A model generated the notes under the pieces. That model had not been told where the DNA came from. It worked only from the letters and a program-made list of their open reading frames with translations, and searched no databases. Made by a program: the position numbers and the translations under genes. Positions 9,345-18,508 of a stretch of 64,000 nt of DNA are shown one piece after another (positions within the stretch are counted from its first letter, which is position 1; each line of letters opens with the position of its first letter). The stretch is from assembly GCF_014385435.1 (NCBI RefSeq), contig NZ_JACSUD010000001.1, forward strand, positions 310,001-374,000. The letters run 5' to 3'. Source of the stretch: Alloprevotella sp. Lung230 (lineage in GTDB: Bacteria; Bacteroidota; Bacteroidia; Bacteroidales; Bacteroidaceae).

Positions 9345-10025
9345 ATGAAATTACGATTACTGATGTTTTTCGAGCTGTTGGCCTGCCTTTTTGGTGCTGC
9401 CCAAGCGCAGACCAGTGCTTCTGAAGTGGCTTTCGCAAATGCAAAAGGCGAACTCCTTGCTCCCAATGCAACGCTTCATCTGAACGAGGTGCAGGAATCT
9501 CCTATTTTCCCCGGTCAGAAACAAATGCTTGCACAACTGTTTTTGCTCAATACGTCTGAGAAAACTCAAAAGGTAAAAATTTCCTATGAGATTATTTCCA
9601 TCGAAGAAGGCCAGTTGCAAGTTTGTGCACTTGAAAACTGCACTTTGGAAGATGCCGTCGGCACTTACGAAGTGGGAAAAAAAGCATTGTTTGCTAACGG
9701 TGAAAAAGAAGAAATTAAGGTTGACTACTCCTTCACTACAAAAGGAAAATGCGCAATGAAGCTGCAACTCACCATCTTGGAAGAAGGAGAAAATGGTAAA
9801 GTCGTCGAGAAAGCCGGCCCCACGGTTACGCTCAACTTCGATGCAGAGGGTACAGGTATTGCTAAAGCCTCTCAAACCCTCGGCACTTACGATGTCTACA
9901 ATACCCAAGGCGTATTGCTGCACAAAAACGTAACCTCTCTGCAAGACCTTTCCAAAGGTATCTACATTGTGCAGCAGAAGGATGCGAAAGGCCGCCTTAC
10001 TACCAAAAAACATATTGTACCTTAA
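9345..10025 (+). CDS. Secreted protein with type IX C-terminal sorting domain
   Basis: The product of 226 residues has a signal peptide (MKLRLLMFFELLACLFGAAQA), a beta-rich middle resembling an immunoglobulin-like module, and a C-terminal module reading GTYDVYNTQGVLLHKNVTSL then LSKGIYIVQQKDAKGR. This matches the type A sorting domain (Por_Secre_tail), with its characteristic YD.NTQG and L.KGIYIV pattern. It would be exported by Sec and then through the SprA channel to the surface. Two cysteines (VCALENC) could form a disulfide, consistent with the thioredoxin-like neighbours. The N-terminal part matches no family I recognise. Confidence 0.75.
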   Translation: MKLRLLMFFELLACLFGAAQAQTSASEVAFANAKGELLAPNATLHLNEVQESPIFPGQKQMLAQLFLLNTSEKTQKVKISYEIISIEEGQLQVCALENCTLEDAVGTYEVGKKALFANGEKEEIKVDYSFTTKGKCAMKLQLTILEEGENGKVVEKAGPTVTLNFDAEGTGIAKASQTLGTYDVYNTQGVLLHKNVTSLQDLSKGIYIVQQKDAKGRLTTKKHIVP

Positions 10026-10058
10026 TCTCATTATAGCATAAATAACCTCTGATCTAAA

Positions 10059-11372
10059 ATGACTAAAAGATTTTATTTGTACATATTTGCCCTCATCGCC
10101 CTAATCTGCTACGCCGGCAATCTCACTGCCAATGATTACAACTTGATTCCCTCTACCGGTCGAAAAGTCTTTGTGCCACTCACGGCAACGAGTGCAAAAG
10201 GGCAACTGCTGATCACCAATTATGGCCGATCCACCATCAATAATTTTGAGTACACACTCTCTTTTGAAGGAAAGGAACTCGCAAAGAAAGAGTACACCCT
10301 GCCTACACCTCTGAAACGTATGGAGGGGACAACGATAGAAATTGATGTGCCGCCGCACGATCGCATTTCGGAAACCAACTTACAGGTTGCGATTACAAAA
10401 GTAAATGGGGAGCCCAATGGTGCCACTATCAACGTAGCTTCTCTTCCCCGACTTACCGTAACGAAAGTACCTCATCGCCGCGTCGTGGTAGAAGATTTTA
10501 CTGGTATGTGGTGCCCTTATTGCACACGTGGCTTGGCGTTGATGGAGAATCTTGCTAACACCTATGGCGATGATTTCGTAGGTATTGCCATTCATACCAG
10601 TGACGCTTTGCATTGTTGGGATTATGCCGGAAGGGCTAATGAGAATAGAAGTCGTCCTTGGATTATGATGAATCGTAACCTTTCTTTGGGATATGAAAAG
10701 GCCACCAACGAATTTGATCAGGAGAAGGCAGCAGGAGCAGAAATGGACATTGAGGTTACCGCCGTGTGGGATGATCAGAAGGAAAACATCACAGTGACTC
10801 CCCGCGTTACCTTCTGCGTAGATCGCGAAGAAGCACCATACGGTTTTGCCTATGTGCTGACGGAAGATGGAAAAGCCAGTCAGAGCTGGGTGCAGGTCAA
10901 TGCTTATACGCAACAGGAAGCATATCGCGGTGTCTCGAAAGAACTCGATTTCTTTATCGATGCTCCTTATGCCATTAAGGGACTTGTGAACAATTTCGTG
11001 GCCATTGCGGCAGAAGGAGTACAGTTTCCTTTGAAAGGCTATCTCAAAACTCCGATTGTGGCCGACAAGACGCAAAGCCATGAATATGTGTTTAAGAACA
11101 TCTCCAGTAAGCGTTTGATACAAGACAAATCAAAACTGGGCGTTTGTGTGTTGCTGATCAACCTGAAGACCGGACAAATCGAAAATGCTGCCAAATGCCG
11201 GATTTCTGAGCATAAAGTCACTGGTGTTGCTCCCTTGCAGCAAGAACAGGGCAGCACTGTGGAGATTGCACGTTACACGCTCGATGGTCGTCGCATTTCA
11301 ACGCCTCAAATGGGAGTCAATCTCGTGAAGTATAGCGACGGGAGCGTACGCAAGGAGATGATAAGGAAATAA
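10059..11372 (+). CDS. Omp28-like CxxC protein with probable type IX tail
   Basis: The 437-residue protein has a signal peptide (to about residue 25), a beta-sandwich-like N-terminal region of about 130 residues, then an Omp28/thioredoxin-like domain with VVEDFTGMWCPYCTRGLALM (Cys 152 and 155). It ends in a short tail, ARYTLDGRRISTPQMGVNLV, that resembles a type IX sorting domain. It is larger than the Omp28-like lipoprotein at 8522 and differs in how it would be anchored. Probable role: surface-exposed thiol or metal-binding protein delivered by type IX secretion. It is the last gene of the 6.4-11.4 kb cluster; the next gene has its own promoter. Confidence 0.75.
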   Translation: MTKRFYLYIFALIALICYAGNLTANDYNLIPSTGRKVFVPLTATSAKGQLLITNYGRSTINNFEYTLSFEGKELAKKEYTLPTPLKRMEGTTIEIDVPPHDRISETNLQVAITKVNGEPNGATINVASLPRLTVTKVPHRRVVVEDFTGMWCPYCTRGLALMENLANTYGDDFVGIAIHTSDALHCWDYAGRANENRSRPWIMMNRNLSLGYEKATNEFDQEKAAGAEMDIEVTAVWDDQKENITVTPRVTFCVDREEAPYGFAYVLTEDGKASQSWVQVNAYTQQEAYRGVSKELDFFIDAPYAIKGLVNNFVAIAAEGVQFPLKGYLKTPIVADKTQSHEYVFKNISSKRLIQDKSKLGVCVLLINLKTGQIENAAKCRISEHKVTGVAPLQQEQGSTVEIARYTLDGRRISTPQMGVNLVKYSDGSVRKEMIRK

Positions 11373-11492
11373 GCCTGGAACGGCAGCAGTTCATCCTGAG
11401 AATAAGCCGTCTTTGCCCGACAAAAACGGGAGTCCCGCCCTTATTTTTTGCAAAAAAGCAAAGAAAGACGGGAACGTGTGGCTTTTTTTTCT

Positions 11493-11500
11493 TATTTTTG
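11493..11500 (+). promoter_or_regulatory. -7 box upstream of hpt
   Basis: TATTTTTG matches TAnnTTTG; no clear TTG lies at the expected distance upstream. It implies a transcript start near 11506 and therefore the ATG at 11522 as the hpt start, not the in-frame codon at 11498 that lies inside the box. Confidence 0.5.
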
Positions 11501-11521
11501 CATTCAAATATCACTGCTGTT

Positions 11522-12058
11522 ATGGAAACCGTTACTGTCAAAGATAAAACATTTACCATCTCCATCCCCGCTGAACAACTTCAAGCCCGCATTGCCGAAG
11601 TGGGCGCTCAGCTCAGCAAGGATTTGTCCGGCAAGAATCCGCTCTTTGTGGCCGTGCTCAACGGTTCGTTTATGTTTGCGGCCGACTTGATGCGTCACAT
11701 TACCATTCCCTCCGAAATCTCCTTTGTGCGCTTCTCAAGTTATGCCGGCATGGAGAGCACAGGCAAGGTGAAAGAACTCATCGGACTCTCCGAAAGTTTG
11801 GAAGGGCGCACGGTGGTCGTGGTGGAAGACATCATCGACTCCGGACTGACCATGCAGCAGTTGCTCGCCCAACTCCGCGAGCACAATCCGGCTCACTTGC
11901 ACGTGGCTTCGCTGCTCGTCAAGCCCGAGAAGGTCAGTGTGCCGCTCACCATCGACTACACTTGTTTCAATATCCCCAACGATTTCATCGTGGGCTATGG
12001 ACTGGACTACGACGGCTATGGGCGCAACCTCCCCGCCATCTACACCGTAACGGAATAA
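11522..12058 (+). CDS. hpt: Hypoxanthine phosphoribosyltransferase
   Basis: It salvages hypoxanthine or guanine with PRPP to give IMP or GMP in the cytoplasm. The product has 178 residues starting METVTVKDKTFTISIPAEQL. It has the N-terminal hypoxanthine-enzyme segment PLFVAVLNGSFMFAADLMRH, the flexible-loop SSYAGMESTGKV, the PRPP-binding signature VVVVEDIIDSGLTM (about residues 97-110) and a C-terminal DFIVGYGLDYDGYGRNLPAI. The length fits the family. The start at 11522 is preferred because the -7 box covers the earlier in-frame codon. adk follows after 73 bases, so the two purine genes probably share transcription. Confidence 0.92.
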   Translation: METVTVKDKTFTISIPAEQLQARIAEVGAQLSKDLSGKNPLFVAVLNGSFMFAADLMRHITIPSEISFVRFSSYAGMESTGKVKELIGLSESLEGRTVVVVEDIIDSGLTMQQLLAQLREHNPAHLHVASLLVKPEKVSVPLTIDYTCFNIPNDFIVGYGLDYDGYGRNLPAIYTVTE

Positions 12059-12131
12059 ATCCAACATTCAACACAATAACTTACTTAAAGCGCTGACGCT
12101 TATCCTTCCTTACAAATTCTCTTATCGACAC

Positions 12132-12701
12132 ATGAAAAATCTTGTCATCTTCGGTGCTCCCGGTTCGGGCAAAGGCACGCAAAGCGACCTCTTGGTTCAG
12201 AAATATGGCTTCGACCACATCTCCACCGGTGATGTGTTGCGCGCCGAAATCAAAGCAGGCACCGAACTCGGCAACACCGCCAAGCAATACATCGACAACG
12301 GTCAGCTCATCCCCGATGCGCTGATGATTGACATCCTCGCGGCCACCTATGATGCGCTGCCCAAGACGCAAGGCGTCATCTTCGACGGGTTCCCCCGCAC
12401 CATCCCTCAGGCCGATGCCCTCAAAGCGATGCTCGCTGAGCGTGGCACTGCGGTGCACGCCATGCTCGAACTCTCTGTGCCCGACGAGATGCTCATGGAG
12501 CGCCTCATCAACCGCGGAAAGACCAGCGGCCGTGCCGACGACAACGAAGAGACCATCGCCAAGCGTTTGAGCGTCTATCACGCCCAAACTGCTCCGCTGG
12601 TGGAATGGTACGCCCAAGAAGGCATCCACAATCCCGTGCAAGGCTATGGTTCGCTCGAAGACATCAATGCCAACCTCTGCGTGGTCATTGATGCGCTCTA
12701 A
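12132..12701 (+). CDS. adk: Adenylate kinase
   Basis: Adenylate kinase catalyses ATP + AMP to 2 ADP. The 189-residue product has the P-loop GAPGSGKGT (residues 8-16), the AMP-binding segment HISTGDVLRAEIKAGTELG, DGFPRTIPQ and the lid-region NRGKTSGRADDNEETIAKRL. The lid is the short form without zinc-binding cysteines, usual for Bacteroidota enzymes of this length. It lies between hpt and obgE on the same strand. A strong hairpin follows at 12746-12772, before obgE. Confidence 0.95.
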   Translation: MKNLVIFGAPGSGKGTQSDLLVQKYGFDHISTGDVLRAEIKAGTELGNTAKQYIDNGQLIPDALMIDILAATYDALPKTQGVIFDGFPRTIPQADALKAMLAERGTAVHAMLELSVPDEMLMERLINRGKTSGRADDNEETIAKRLSVYHAQTAPLVEWYAQEGIHNPVQGYGSLEDINANLCVVIDAL

Positions 12702-12745
12702 GGGCGGTCGTCCCTTCACTCACACAGGCTCTCGCCTTTTTCACT

Positions 12746-12772
12746 TGCGCCAACGATTTGTACGTTGGCGCA
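12746..12772 (+). terminator. Perfect 10-bp hairpin between adk and obgE
   Basis: Arms TGCGCCAACG (12746-12755) and CGTTGGCGCA (12763-12772) enclose a 7-base loop; a short T-rich stretch (CTTGACTTTTTAG) follows. It ends 19 bases before the obgE ATG, so it may terminate adk transcription or act in the obgE leader. Confidence 0.55.
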
Positions 12773-12791
12773 TCTTGACTTTTTAGAAGAA

Positions 12792-13949
12792 ATGGAAACC
12801 AATTTCATCGACTACGTAAAGATTTATTGTCGTTCCGGCAAGGGCGGACGTGGCTCTATGCACATGCACCGCGGCAAATACCAGCCCCTCGGTGGCCCTG
12901 ACGGCGGCGATGGGGGACGTGGTGGACACGTCTACCTGCGCGGCAACCACAACTACTGGACGCTCCTCCACTTGCGCTACGACCGCCACATCTTTGCCGG
13001 TCATGGCGGCAACGGCTCGAAATGTTGCAGCACGGGCAAGGATGGTGAGGACCGCTATATCGATGTGCCGCCCGGCACTGTGGCCTATGACGCCGAAACA
13101 GGCAAATACCTCTGCGACGTGGTCGAAGATGGGCAGGTGGTCATGCTGCTCAAAGGCGGCCGCGGCGGACTGGGCAATTTCCAATTTCGCACCGCCACCA
13201 ACCAAGCTCCGCGCTTTGCGCAGCCCGGCGAACCCATGCAGGAAATGATGGTGGTGCTTGAATTGAAACTTTTGGCCGATGTGGGTTTGGTCGGATTTCC
13301 CAACGCAGGCAAATCGACCTTGGTGAGCGCCATCACCAACGCCCGCCCCAAGATAGCCAACTACCCATTCACCACCCTCGAACCTTCGCTGGGCATCGTG
13401 CCCTACCGCGACGGGCGCTCGTTCGTGATGGCCGACATTCCCGGCATCATCGAAGGTGCTGCCGAAGGGCGGGGCTTGGGATTGCGCTTCCTACGCCACA
13501 TTGAGCGCAACTCGATTTTACTCTTTATGGTGCCGGGTGACACCGACAACATCCGCCGCGAATACGAAATCCTCCTCAACGAAGTGGCGCAGTTCAACGA
13601 GGGCCTGCTCGACAAGCACCGCATCCTCGCGGTGACCAAAGCCGACCTGCTGGACGAAGAACTGATGGAACTCCTCAAAGCCGACCTGCCGGACGACCTA
13701 CCGGTGATTTTCATTTCGGCTGTGACGGGCTTCAACATCACGCAGTTGAAAGACATCTTGTGGGAAGAACTCAATTCCGAAAGCAACAAGTTGCAAAGCG
13801 TGGCCGAAGGGGGCAGCATCGTGCACCGCGACCGCGAAGTGACCCACCTCGACCGCGACTTCTCCGACTGGGAAGACGACGTGGTGGAAGTGGACGATGA
13901 CGACATCGAAGAGTTCGAAGACTACGAAATTGAAGACGTCGAAGAATAA
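12792..13949 (+). CDS. obgE: GTPase ObgE/CgtA
   Basis: Obg is a ribosome-associated GTPase involved in 50S maturation and stress control. The 385-residue product has the glycine-rich Obg fold (residues about 1-160, with [18 protein letters not shown]), then a G domain with G1 GFPNAGKS (168-175), switch [13 protein letters not shown]3 DIPGIIEGA and G4 TKAD. The C-terminus is a very acidic tail of Asp/Glu repeats instead of the OCT domain. The start [11 protein letters not shown] is the family start; an earlier in-frame codon at 12765 would lie within the hairpin. The next gene begins 13 bases after the stop. Confidence 0.95.
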   Translation: METNFIDYVKIYCRSGKGGRGSMHMHRGKYQPLGGPDGGDGGRGGHVYLRGNHNYWTLLHLRYDRHIFAGHGGNGSKCCSTGKDGEDRYIDVPPGTVAYDAETGKYLCDVVEDGQVVMLLKGGRGGLGNFQFRTATNQAPRFAQPGEPMQEMMVVLELKLLADVGLVGFPNAGKSTLVSAITNARPKIANYPFTTLEPSLGIVPYRDGRSFVMADIPGIIEGAAEGRGLGLRFLRHIERNSILLFMVPGDTDNIRREYEILLNEVAQFNEGLLDKHRILAVTKADLLDEELMELLKADLPDDLPVIFISAVTGFNITQLKDILWEELNSESNKLQSVAEGGSIVHRDREVTHLDRDFSDWEDDVVEVDDDDIEEFEDYEIEDVEE

Positions 13950-13962
13950 ACATTCCCTCTCA

Positions 13963-15321
13963 ATGAACGTATTTTATTCTCAGTTAAGGAAGTTCGTGAT
14001 TCCCAAAGATGAGCGCACCGCAAAGATTCGTAAGAATATTTTACTCTCCACTTTTGTTAAAGCGGGTTCTATTCTGACGTCCTTTTTTCTGGTACCCGCC
14101 GGCCTAAACTTTGTGGGCAATAATCAGGTAGAATATGGCATTTGGCTTACCCTCAGTTCGATAGTGCTTTGGATTAACTATTTCGACATGGGGATAGGAA
14201 ACGGTCTACGCAATATGCTTTCTGAAGCTCTTGCTACTCAGGATTTCCAGCAAGGAAAGAGTTATGTAAGCACCACCTTTGTCCTCTTGACAGCCATCAT
14301 GGTGGTATTCAATCTTCTCTATGCCATGCTTTATGCTTTCGGCGTGATAGATTGGTATCAGATTTTACGGTTGCCGCACGAAATCGTTTCGGTCGATCTC
14401 AACCATCTGATGTTGGTGCTCATGGGAATTATCAGCCTCACCTTCATCCTCAAAACCATCGGCAACATCTATCAAGCGCTGCAAATGCCTGTTGTAAATG
14501 ATGCTTTGGTCTTAGTTGGCAGTCTGCTTTCCCTCATCGGAATCCATCTATGGAGTCAGGTAGAGGCTGGAAACTTAGGGAAATTAGCGTTTATTTTTAC
14601 GCTTGCTCCTCTCTTTGTCTATATCGTGGCCTACCCTCTCACCTTTTTTCATTATAAGGAGTTACGTCCCTCGCTGGGCACCGTACAAAGAAAATGGGCC
14701 AAAAGGCTCTTTTCCTTAGGGGGAGAATTCTTTCTCATCCAACTGGCTTGTTTGCTGTTGTTCTCTACCAGTTCTCTGCTCATCACACGATTCGCAGGAC
14801 CTCTTGAAGCCACCCGCTACAACATCGGCTACAAATACTTTATGATAATTACCATGGGCTTCACCATTATAGTGACACCCTTTTGGTCGGCCGTCACCGA
14901 AGCCTATGTACGCGGAGAGTTCGCATGGATTTCACGAAGTCTGCGTGTTGTGCTCTACATTTGGGGAGCATTCACGGCTCTATCTCTCCTGATGTTGCTC
15001 ATCGCCCAGTGGTTCTATCAGTTGTGGGTCGGAGTGTATGTGCCTGTCTCCCTTTCCTTTGCCCTGATGATGTATGTCACGATTAGCAACTGGAACAATG
15101 CCTTTGCCTACTTCATCAATGGCACAGGGCAAGTGCGTATCCAGCTCTATTGCGCCTTAGGATCAATTGCACTGTTCCTCCCGCTCTCTTTTTGGTGGGG
15201 AAATCTCTATGGCGCAGTAGGTGTCTGCTGGGCCATCAATGTAGCCTTACTGACCTCTGCAATTGCTCTTCCTTACCAATTCAAGAAGTTGATCACGGCT
15301 CCCATTTTCACAGCAAAATGA
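13963..15321 (+). CDS. Polysaccharide flippase (MATE/Wzx-like)
   Basis: This 452-residue membrane protein has about 12 hydrophobic segments and looks like a Wzx-type lipid-linked oligosaccharide flippase of the MOP superfamily. The opening KNILLSTFVKAGSILTSFFL is typical, with VPAGLNFVGNNQVEYGIWLT following and paired transmembrane hairpins to the end. The start is ATG at 13963; the frame is open upstream inside obgE but that part reads as low-complexity Lys/Ser/Thr. It leads a three-gene set with a FAD-binding protein and a glycosyltransferase, which suggests assembly and export of a surface glycan. The exact substrate cannot be read from the sequence. Confidence 0.85.
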   Translation: MNVFYSQLRKFVIPKDERTAKIRKNILLSTFVKAGSILTSFFLVPAGLNFVGNNQVEYGIWLTLSSIVLWINYFDMGIGNGLRNMLSEALATQDFQQGKSYVSTTFVLLTAIMVVFNLLYAMLYAFGVIDWYQILRLPHEIVSVDLNHLMLVLMGIISLTFILKTIGNIYQALQMPVVNDALVLVGSLLSLIGIHLWSQVEAGNLGKLAFIFTLAPLFVYIVAYPLTFFHYKELRPSLGTVQRKWAKRLFSLGGEFFLIQLACLLLFSTSSLLITRFAGPLEATRYNIGYKYFMIITMGFTIIVTPFWSAVTEAYVRGEFAWISRSLRVVLYIWGAFTALSLLMLLIAQWFYQLWVGVYVPVSLSFALMMYVTISNWNNAFAYFINGTGQVRIQLYCALGSIALFLPLSFWWGNLYGAVGVCWAINVALLTSAIALPYQFKKLITAPIFTAK

Positions 15322-15338
15322 CAAAACACCCATAGTTT

Positions 15339-16571
15339 ATGAAACGCGTCCTTATCTTTGGCGCCGGAGTAACCGGCTTATCCATTGCCAAACTACTCCA
15401 TCCTCACGCACAAGTGACGATACTGGAGCAAGAAGATCAAATTGGCGGCTTAGCACGCACAAAAATCATTGATGGCGATGTAGCCTACCATTTGGTGGGC
15501 GGCCATTGCTTCAACTCCAAGTATCCGGAGGTGATGGACTTTGTTTTCCAGCAGCTCCCTCAAGACAATTGGCATAAGATACAGCGCATCTCACGCATCA
15601 ACTTTGGGGACTACGAGGTGAACTATCCCATCGAGTTCTCGATGAAAGAGATTTTTGCCCACAATCCCCAGTTGGCAATGGATATGACACGCGACTTCCT
15701 ATCGGCCAACGATGATGGAGAATACAGGAACTTAGAAGAGTGGTTTAGAAAGAAATTTGGCGATACACTGTGCAACCACTATTTTCTGCCCTACAATACT
15801 AAGATTTGGGGTAAGGCACCGCATGAGATGAGTCACACTTGGGTGGAAGACAAACTGCCCATTCCGGATAAAACCTCCTTTTTTGCGTCACTCCTTTCCA
15901 CGCAAAAGGACACGATGGCGCACTCCTCTTTCTATTACCCCAACTCCAACAATCAGCAGACGCTCTTTGAAGCTTTGGCCAAGGGTTTGGACATTCGTTT
16001 GAACACAAAGGTAGATAAAGTGGAACGCAAAGGTGAAGTTTGGCGGGTCAACGATATTTACGAGGCCGACATCCTCATCAGCACAATTCCCATTAAGACT
16101 CTGCCTTCACTGATAGCAGGCACACCTGTCGAAGTCTTGGATCACGCTCGTCAGCTGAAATACAACAAAATCTCCAACGTCATTTGGAGAAGCCGAGCCA
16201 CCGAGAAGACGTGGACCTATCAACCATTGGCGAATTGCAAATTCCATCGCTACATCCATATCGGAAGTTTCCACTCCCCGGCTCGCGGCTATACGATTAC
16301 GGAGATGATGGGAGAACATAGCCTTGACGAAATGGTCTCCTATGGGCAACAAGACCCTTTCCTTATCGAACCGCTCGCACACAACACTTCCGAACACGCG
16401 TATGTGGTTTATGACGACCAGCGCTCAGCAGCCCTATCCACCCTGCAATCCTATCTGAAGAGCCTCGGTGTTCACTCCATTGGACGCTTTGGTCAATGGG
16501 ATTACTTCAACATGGATGTGTGTATCAAACAAAGTCTCAACCTCTTTACTCATCTTCGCCCAACATTATGA
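15339..16571 (+). CDS. FAD/NAD-binding amine-oxidase-like protein (glycan cluster)
   Basis: The 410-residue cytoplasmic protein opens with a Rossmann fold: MKRVLIFGAGVTGLSIAKLL contains GxGxxG at residues 8-13, followed by the acidic strand end VTILEQEDQIGGLARTK. This is the arrangement of protoporphyrinogen-oxidase or UDP-galactopyranose-mutase-like flavoproteins that often lie in surface-polysaccharide loci. The actual reaction is not known. It sits between a flippase and a glycosyltransferase, and overlaps the latter by 4 bases (ATGA), so coupling is likely. A heme-related role is less likely given the neighbours. Confidence 0.8.
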   Translation: MKRVLIFGAGVTGLSIAKLLHPHAQVTILEQEDQIGGLARTKIIDGDVAYHLVGGHCFNSKYPEVMDFVFQQLPQDNWHKIQRISRINFGDYEVNYPIEFSMKEIFAHNPQLAMDMTRDFLSANDDGEYRNLEEWFRKKFGDTLCNHYFLPYNTKIWGKAPHEMSHTWVEDKLPIPDKTSFFASLLSTQKDTMAHSSFYYPNSNNQQTLFEALAKGLDIRLNTKVDKVERKGEVWRVNDIYEADILISTIPIKTLPSLIAGTPVEVLDHARQLKYNKISNVIWRSRATEKTWTYQPLANCKFHRYIHIGSFHSPARGYTITEMMGEHSLDEMVSYGQQDPFLIEPLAHNTSEHAYVVYDDQRSAALSTLQSYLKSLGVHSIGRFGQWDYFNMDVCIKQSLNLFTHLRPTL

Positions 16572-17734
16572 TTGCGTTTCTCATTGGCGACCTCGCGATG
16601 CGGGGAGGAACTCACAAGCAATTCCTCAAACTTTTGCAATATGCGGTCAAAGAACAGGTAGATTTCTTTGTCATCACCCTTCACCTTGATTTCGACAAAA
16701 CCTATCCGGAATTCCGGCAGTTTGCCGATCGCATTCAGCAATTACCGACATCGCCCCGTAGCAACCGATACGCACGTATCAAACAGAGATTGCACGACAT
16801 GTACATCCTGCGCAAATGGGTGAACAAAGCCGATGTCGTGAACATACACGACAATGGATTTGACACGATGTTGCCGGCCCTTGTAGGCAAGAAAGTCGTA
16901 TGGCAGGTCAACGACTTGCCCCCCTATTTTCATCAAGGTGCGCACAAACAACAACATTCCACCTTCTTCGAGCATCTCCATCGTGTCTATCTGCGCCTCT
17001 TCCTCCCCATCGTCAATGACTTCACCGTCAATGTCACCAAGAATGCGATGCGCATAAAAGACCTTTTGGGGCGTTCGGCCCACGTCTTCTATTGCGGCAT
17101 CGAGCCCATCAACATTCCGCGGCATACGGAAGAAAGCATCGCGCGGATGAGACAGCGGCGCATCAACCTCCTCAGTTCTGGCGTGGTGCTCCCCTATCGC
17201 AACTACGAAACCCAAGTATCCGTTGTGAAACGTCTGAGGGAAGAGGGAATTGATGCTCATCTCAATATCATTGGCGCCCTCTTGGATAGAGACTATGCGC
17301 AACGTGTCCAACAGCAGATTGACGAACAACAGTTGTCGGAGTACATCCATTTCTGCGGAATGGTCGATGAAGCGACATTTCAGTCCTTACACGCGCAGGC
17401 AGATTGCTTTCTCTTCATCAATATCGACCAAAGTTGGGGACTGGCCGTCTTTGAAGCGATGAGCTGCGGACTGCCCGTCATCGTCAGCGAGAGTGTTGGG
17501 GCGACCGAAATCTTGCGCAACAATGTCGAAGCTCTCTTCGTCAATCCGACGGATATAGACGCCATCACGGCTGAGATTGAAAATTTGATGACCGACGAAA
17601 CGGGCTATCGGCAAATCGCCCAAACGGCCGCCTCTTTCCACGAGCAATACACTTGGGAGCAAGCCTATTGTGCCCCCATGCTCTCTCTCCTCTTAGAACA
17701 GAAGCAATCATGCACCTTCTCGAATACCCCTTAG
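16568..17734 (+). CDS. Glycosyltransferase, GT4-like
   Basis: The 388-residue product starts MIAFLIGDLAMRGGTHKQFL with the N-terminal GT-B pattern (GG.HKQFL). The C-terminal half has INLLSSGVVLPYRNYETQVS, a strand/helix DAHLNIIGALLDRDYAQRVQ and the nucleotide-sugar signature FINIDQSWGLAVFEAMSCGL followed by PVIVSESVGATEIL. Together these identify a GT4-type retaining glycosyltransferase. The start ATG overlaps the preceding stop (ATGA). Its own 3' end overlaps the next gene by 25 bases. It probably adds a sugar to the glycan exported by the flippase at 13963. Confidence 0.87.
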   Translation: MIAFLIGDLAMRGGTHKQFLKLLQYAVKEQVDFFVITLHLDFDKTYPEFRQFADRIQQLPTSPRSNRYARIKQRLHDMYILRKWVNKADVVNIHDNGFDTMLPALVGKKVVWQVNDLPPYFHQGAHKQQHSTFFEHLHRVYLRLFLPIVNDFTVNVTKNAMRIKDLLGRSAHVFYCGIEPINIPRHTEESIARMRQRRINLLSSGVVLPYRNYETQVSVVKRLREEGIDAHLNIIGALLDRDYAQRVQQQIDEQQLSEYIHFCGMVDEATFQSLHAQADCFLFINIDQSWGLAVFEAMSCGLPVIVSESVGATEILRNNVEALFVNPTDIDAITAEIENLMTDETGYRQIAQTAASFHEQYTWEQAYCAPMLSLLLEQKQSCTFSNTP

Positions 17735-18480
17735 GCAATGGCGTGCGTGCCTTTTCTACCCTGCGCAACAGTGGAGGAAGTGGAAAAGGCACGTACGCCG
17801 CTTTCAACATCACACCCTACTGCGGAGACCATCCGACCAACGTGGTGCAATGCCGAAAGGCGTTGTCGGCCGAACTGGGCATCGCCGAAGACCGACTGCT
17901 GCTCCCGCATCAAACCCACGGTACACGCGTGCTCACCATCGACAGCGACTTCTTCCGTCGGTCCCCCGAAGCGCGCACCACCGCGATGGAAGCCTGCGAT
18001 GCGCTGGTCACTCGCGAGCGCGGTGTCTGCATCGGGGTGTCCACTGCCGACTGCGTACCGCTGCTCCTCCACGACCCGGCGCAAGGCGTGGCGGCCGCGG
18101 TCCATGCCGGCTGGCGCGGGATGCTGGCGCGCATTCCGCAGCACGCCCTTGCCGCGATGGCCGAACTGGGAAGTGATCCCCGCGATGTGCGCGCCGTGAT
18201 CGGGCCGAGCATTTCTGTCGACTCTTTTGAGGTGGGCGAAGAGGTGGTGGACGCCTTCCTCGCAGAGGGATTTCCACCCGCCATCGTCCGTCCCACCGCA
18301 CCTCGCCCCCATCTCGACCTTTGGGCGGCCTGCACATTCCTGCTCGAAACCCAAGGCGTGGCGTTGCACAACATCCGCATTGCAGGCATCGACACCTACA
18401 CGACCGACGACACCTTCTTCTCCGCCCGACGCCTCGGCATCGCTTCCGGCCGCATCTTCACCGGCATCCTCATGCAATAA
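17710..18480 (+). CDS. pgeF: PgeF/YfiH-family laccase-domain protein
   Basis: The 256-residue protein belongs to the DUF152/YfiH family, described both as a peptidoglycan editing factor and as a purine nucleoside phosphorylase/adenosine deaminase. The zinc ligands are visible as His 70 (HQTHGTRV), Cys 115 (STADCVPLLL) and His 132 (AAVHAGWRGML). The C-terminal part has FDLW-like HLDLWAACTFLLETQGV and the SARRLGIASGR ending usual for the family. It begins inside the 3' end of the glycosyltransferase gene and is followed after 28 bases by rsmE, a dense arrangement typical of cotranscribed genes. Confidence 0.88.
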   Translation: MHLLEYPLGNGVRAFSTLRNSGGSGKGTYAAFNITPYCGDHPTNVVQCRKALSAELGIAEDRLLLPHQTHGTRVLTIDSDFFRRSPEARTTAMEACDALVTRERGVCIGVSTADCVPLLLHDPAQGVAAAVHAGWRGMLARIPQHALAAMAELGSDPRDVRAVIGPSISVDSFEVGEEVVDAFLAEGFPPAIVRPTAPRPHLDLWAACTFLLETQGVALHNIRIAGIDTYTTDDTFFSARRLGIASGRIFTGILMQ

Positions 18481-18508
18481 TCCTTTCTCACGCCCCCCAT
18501 ATCTACTT

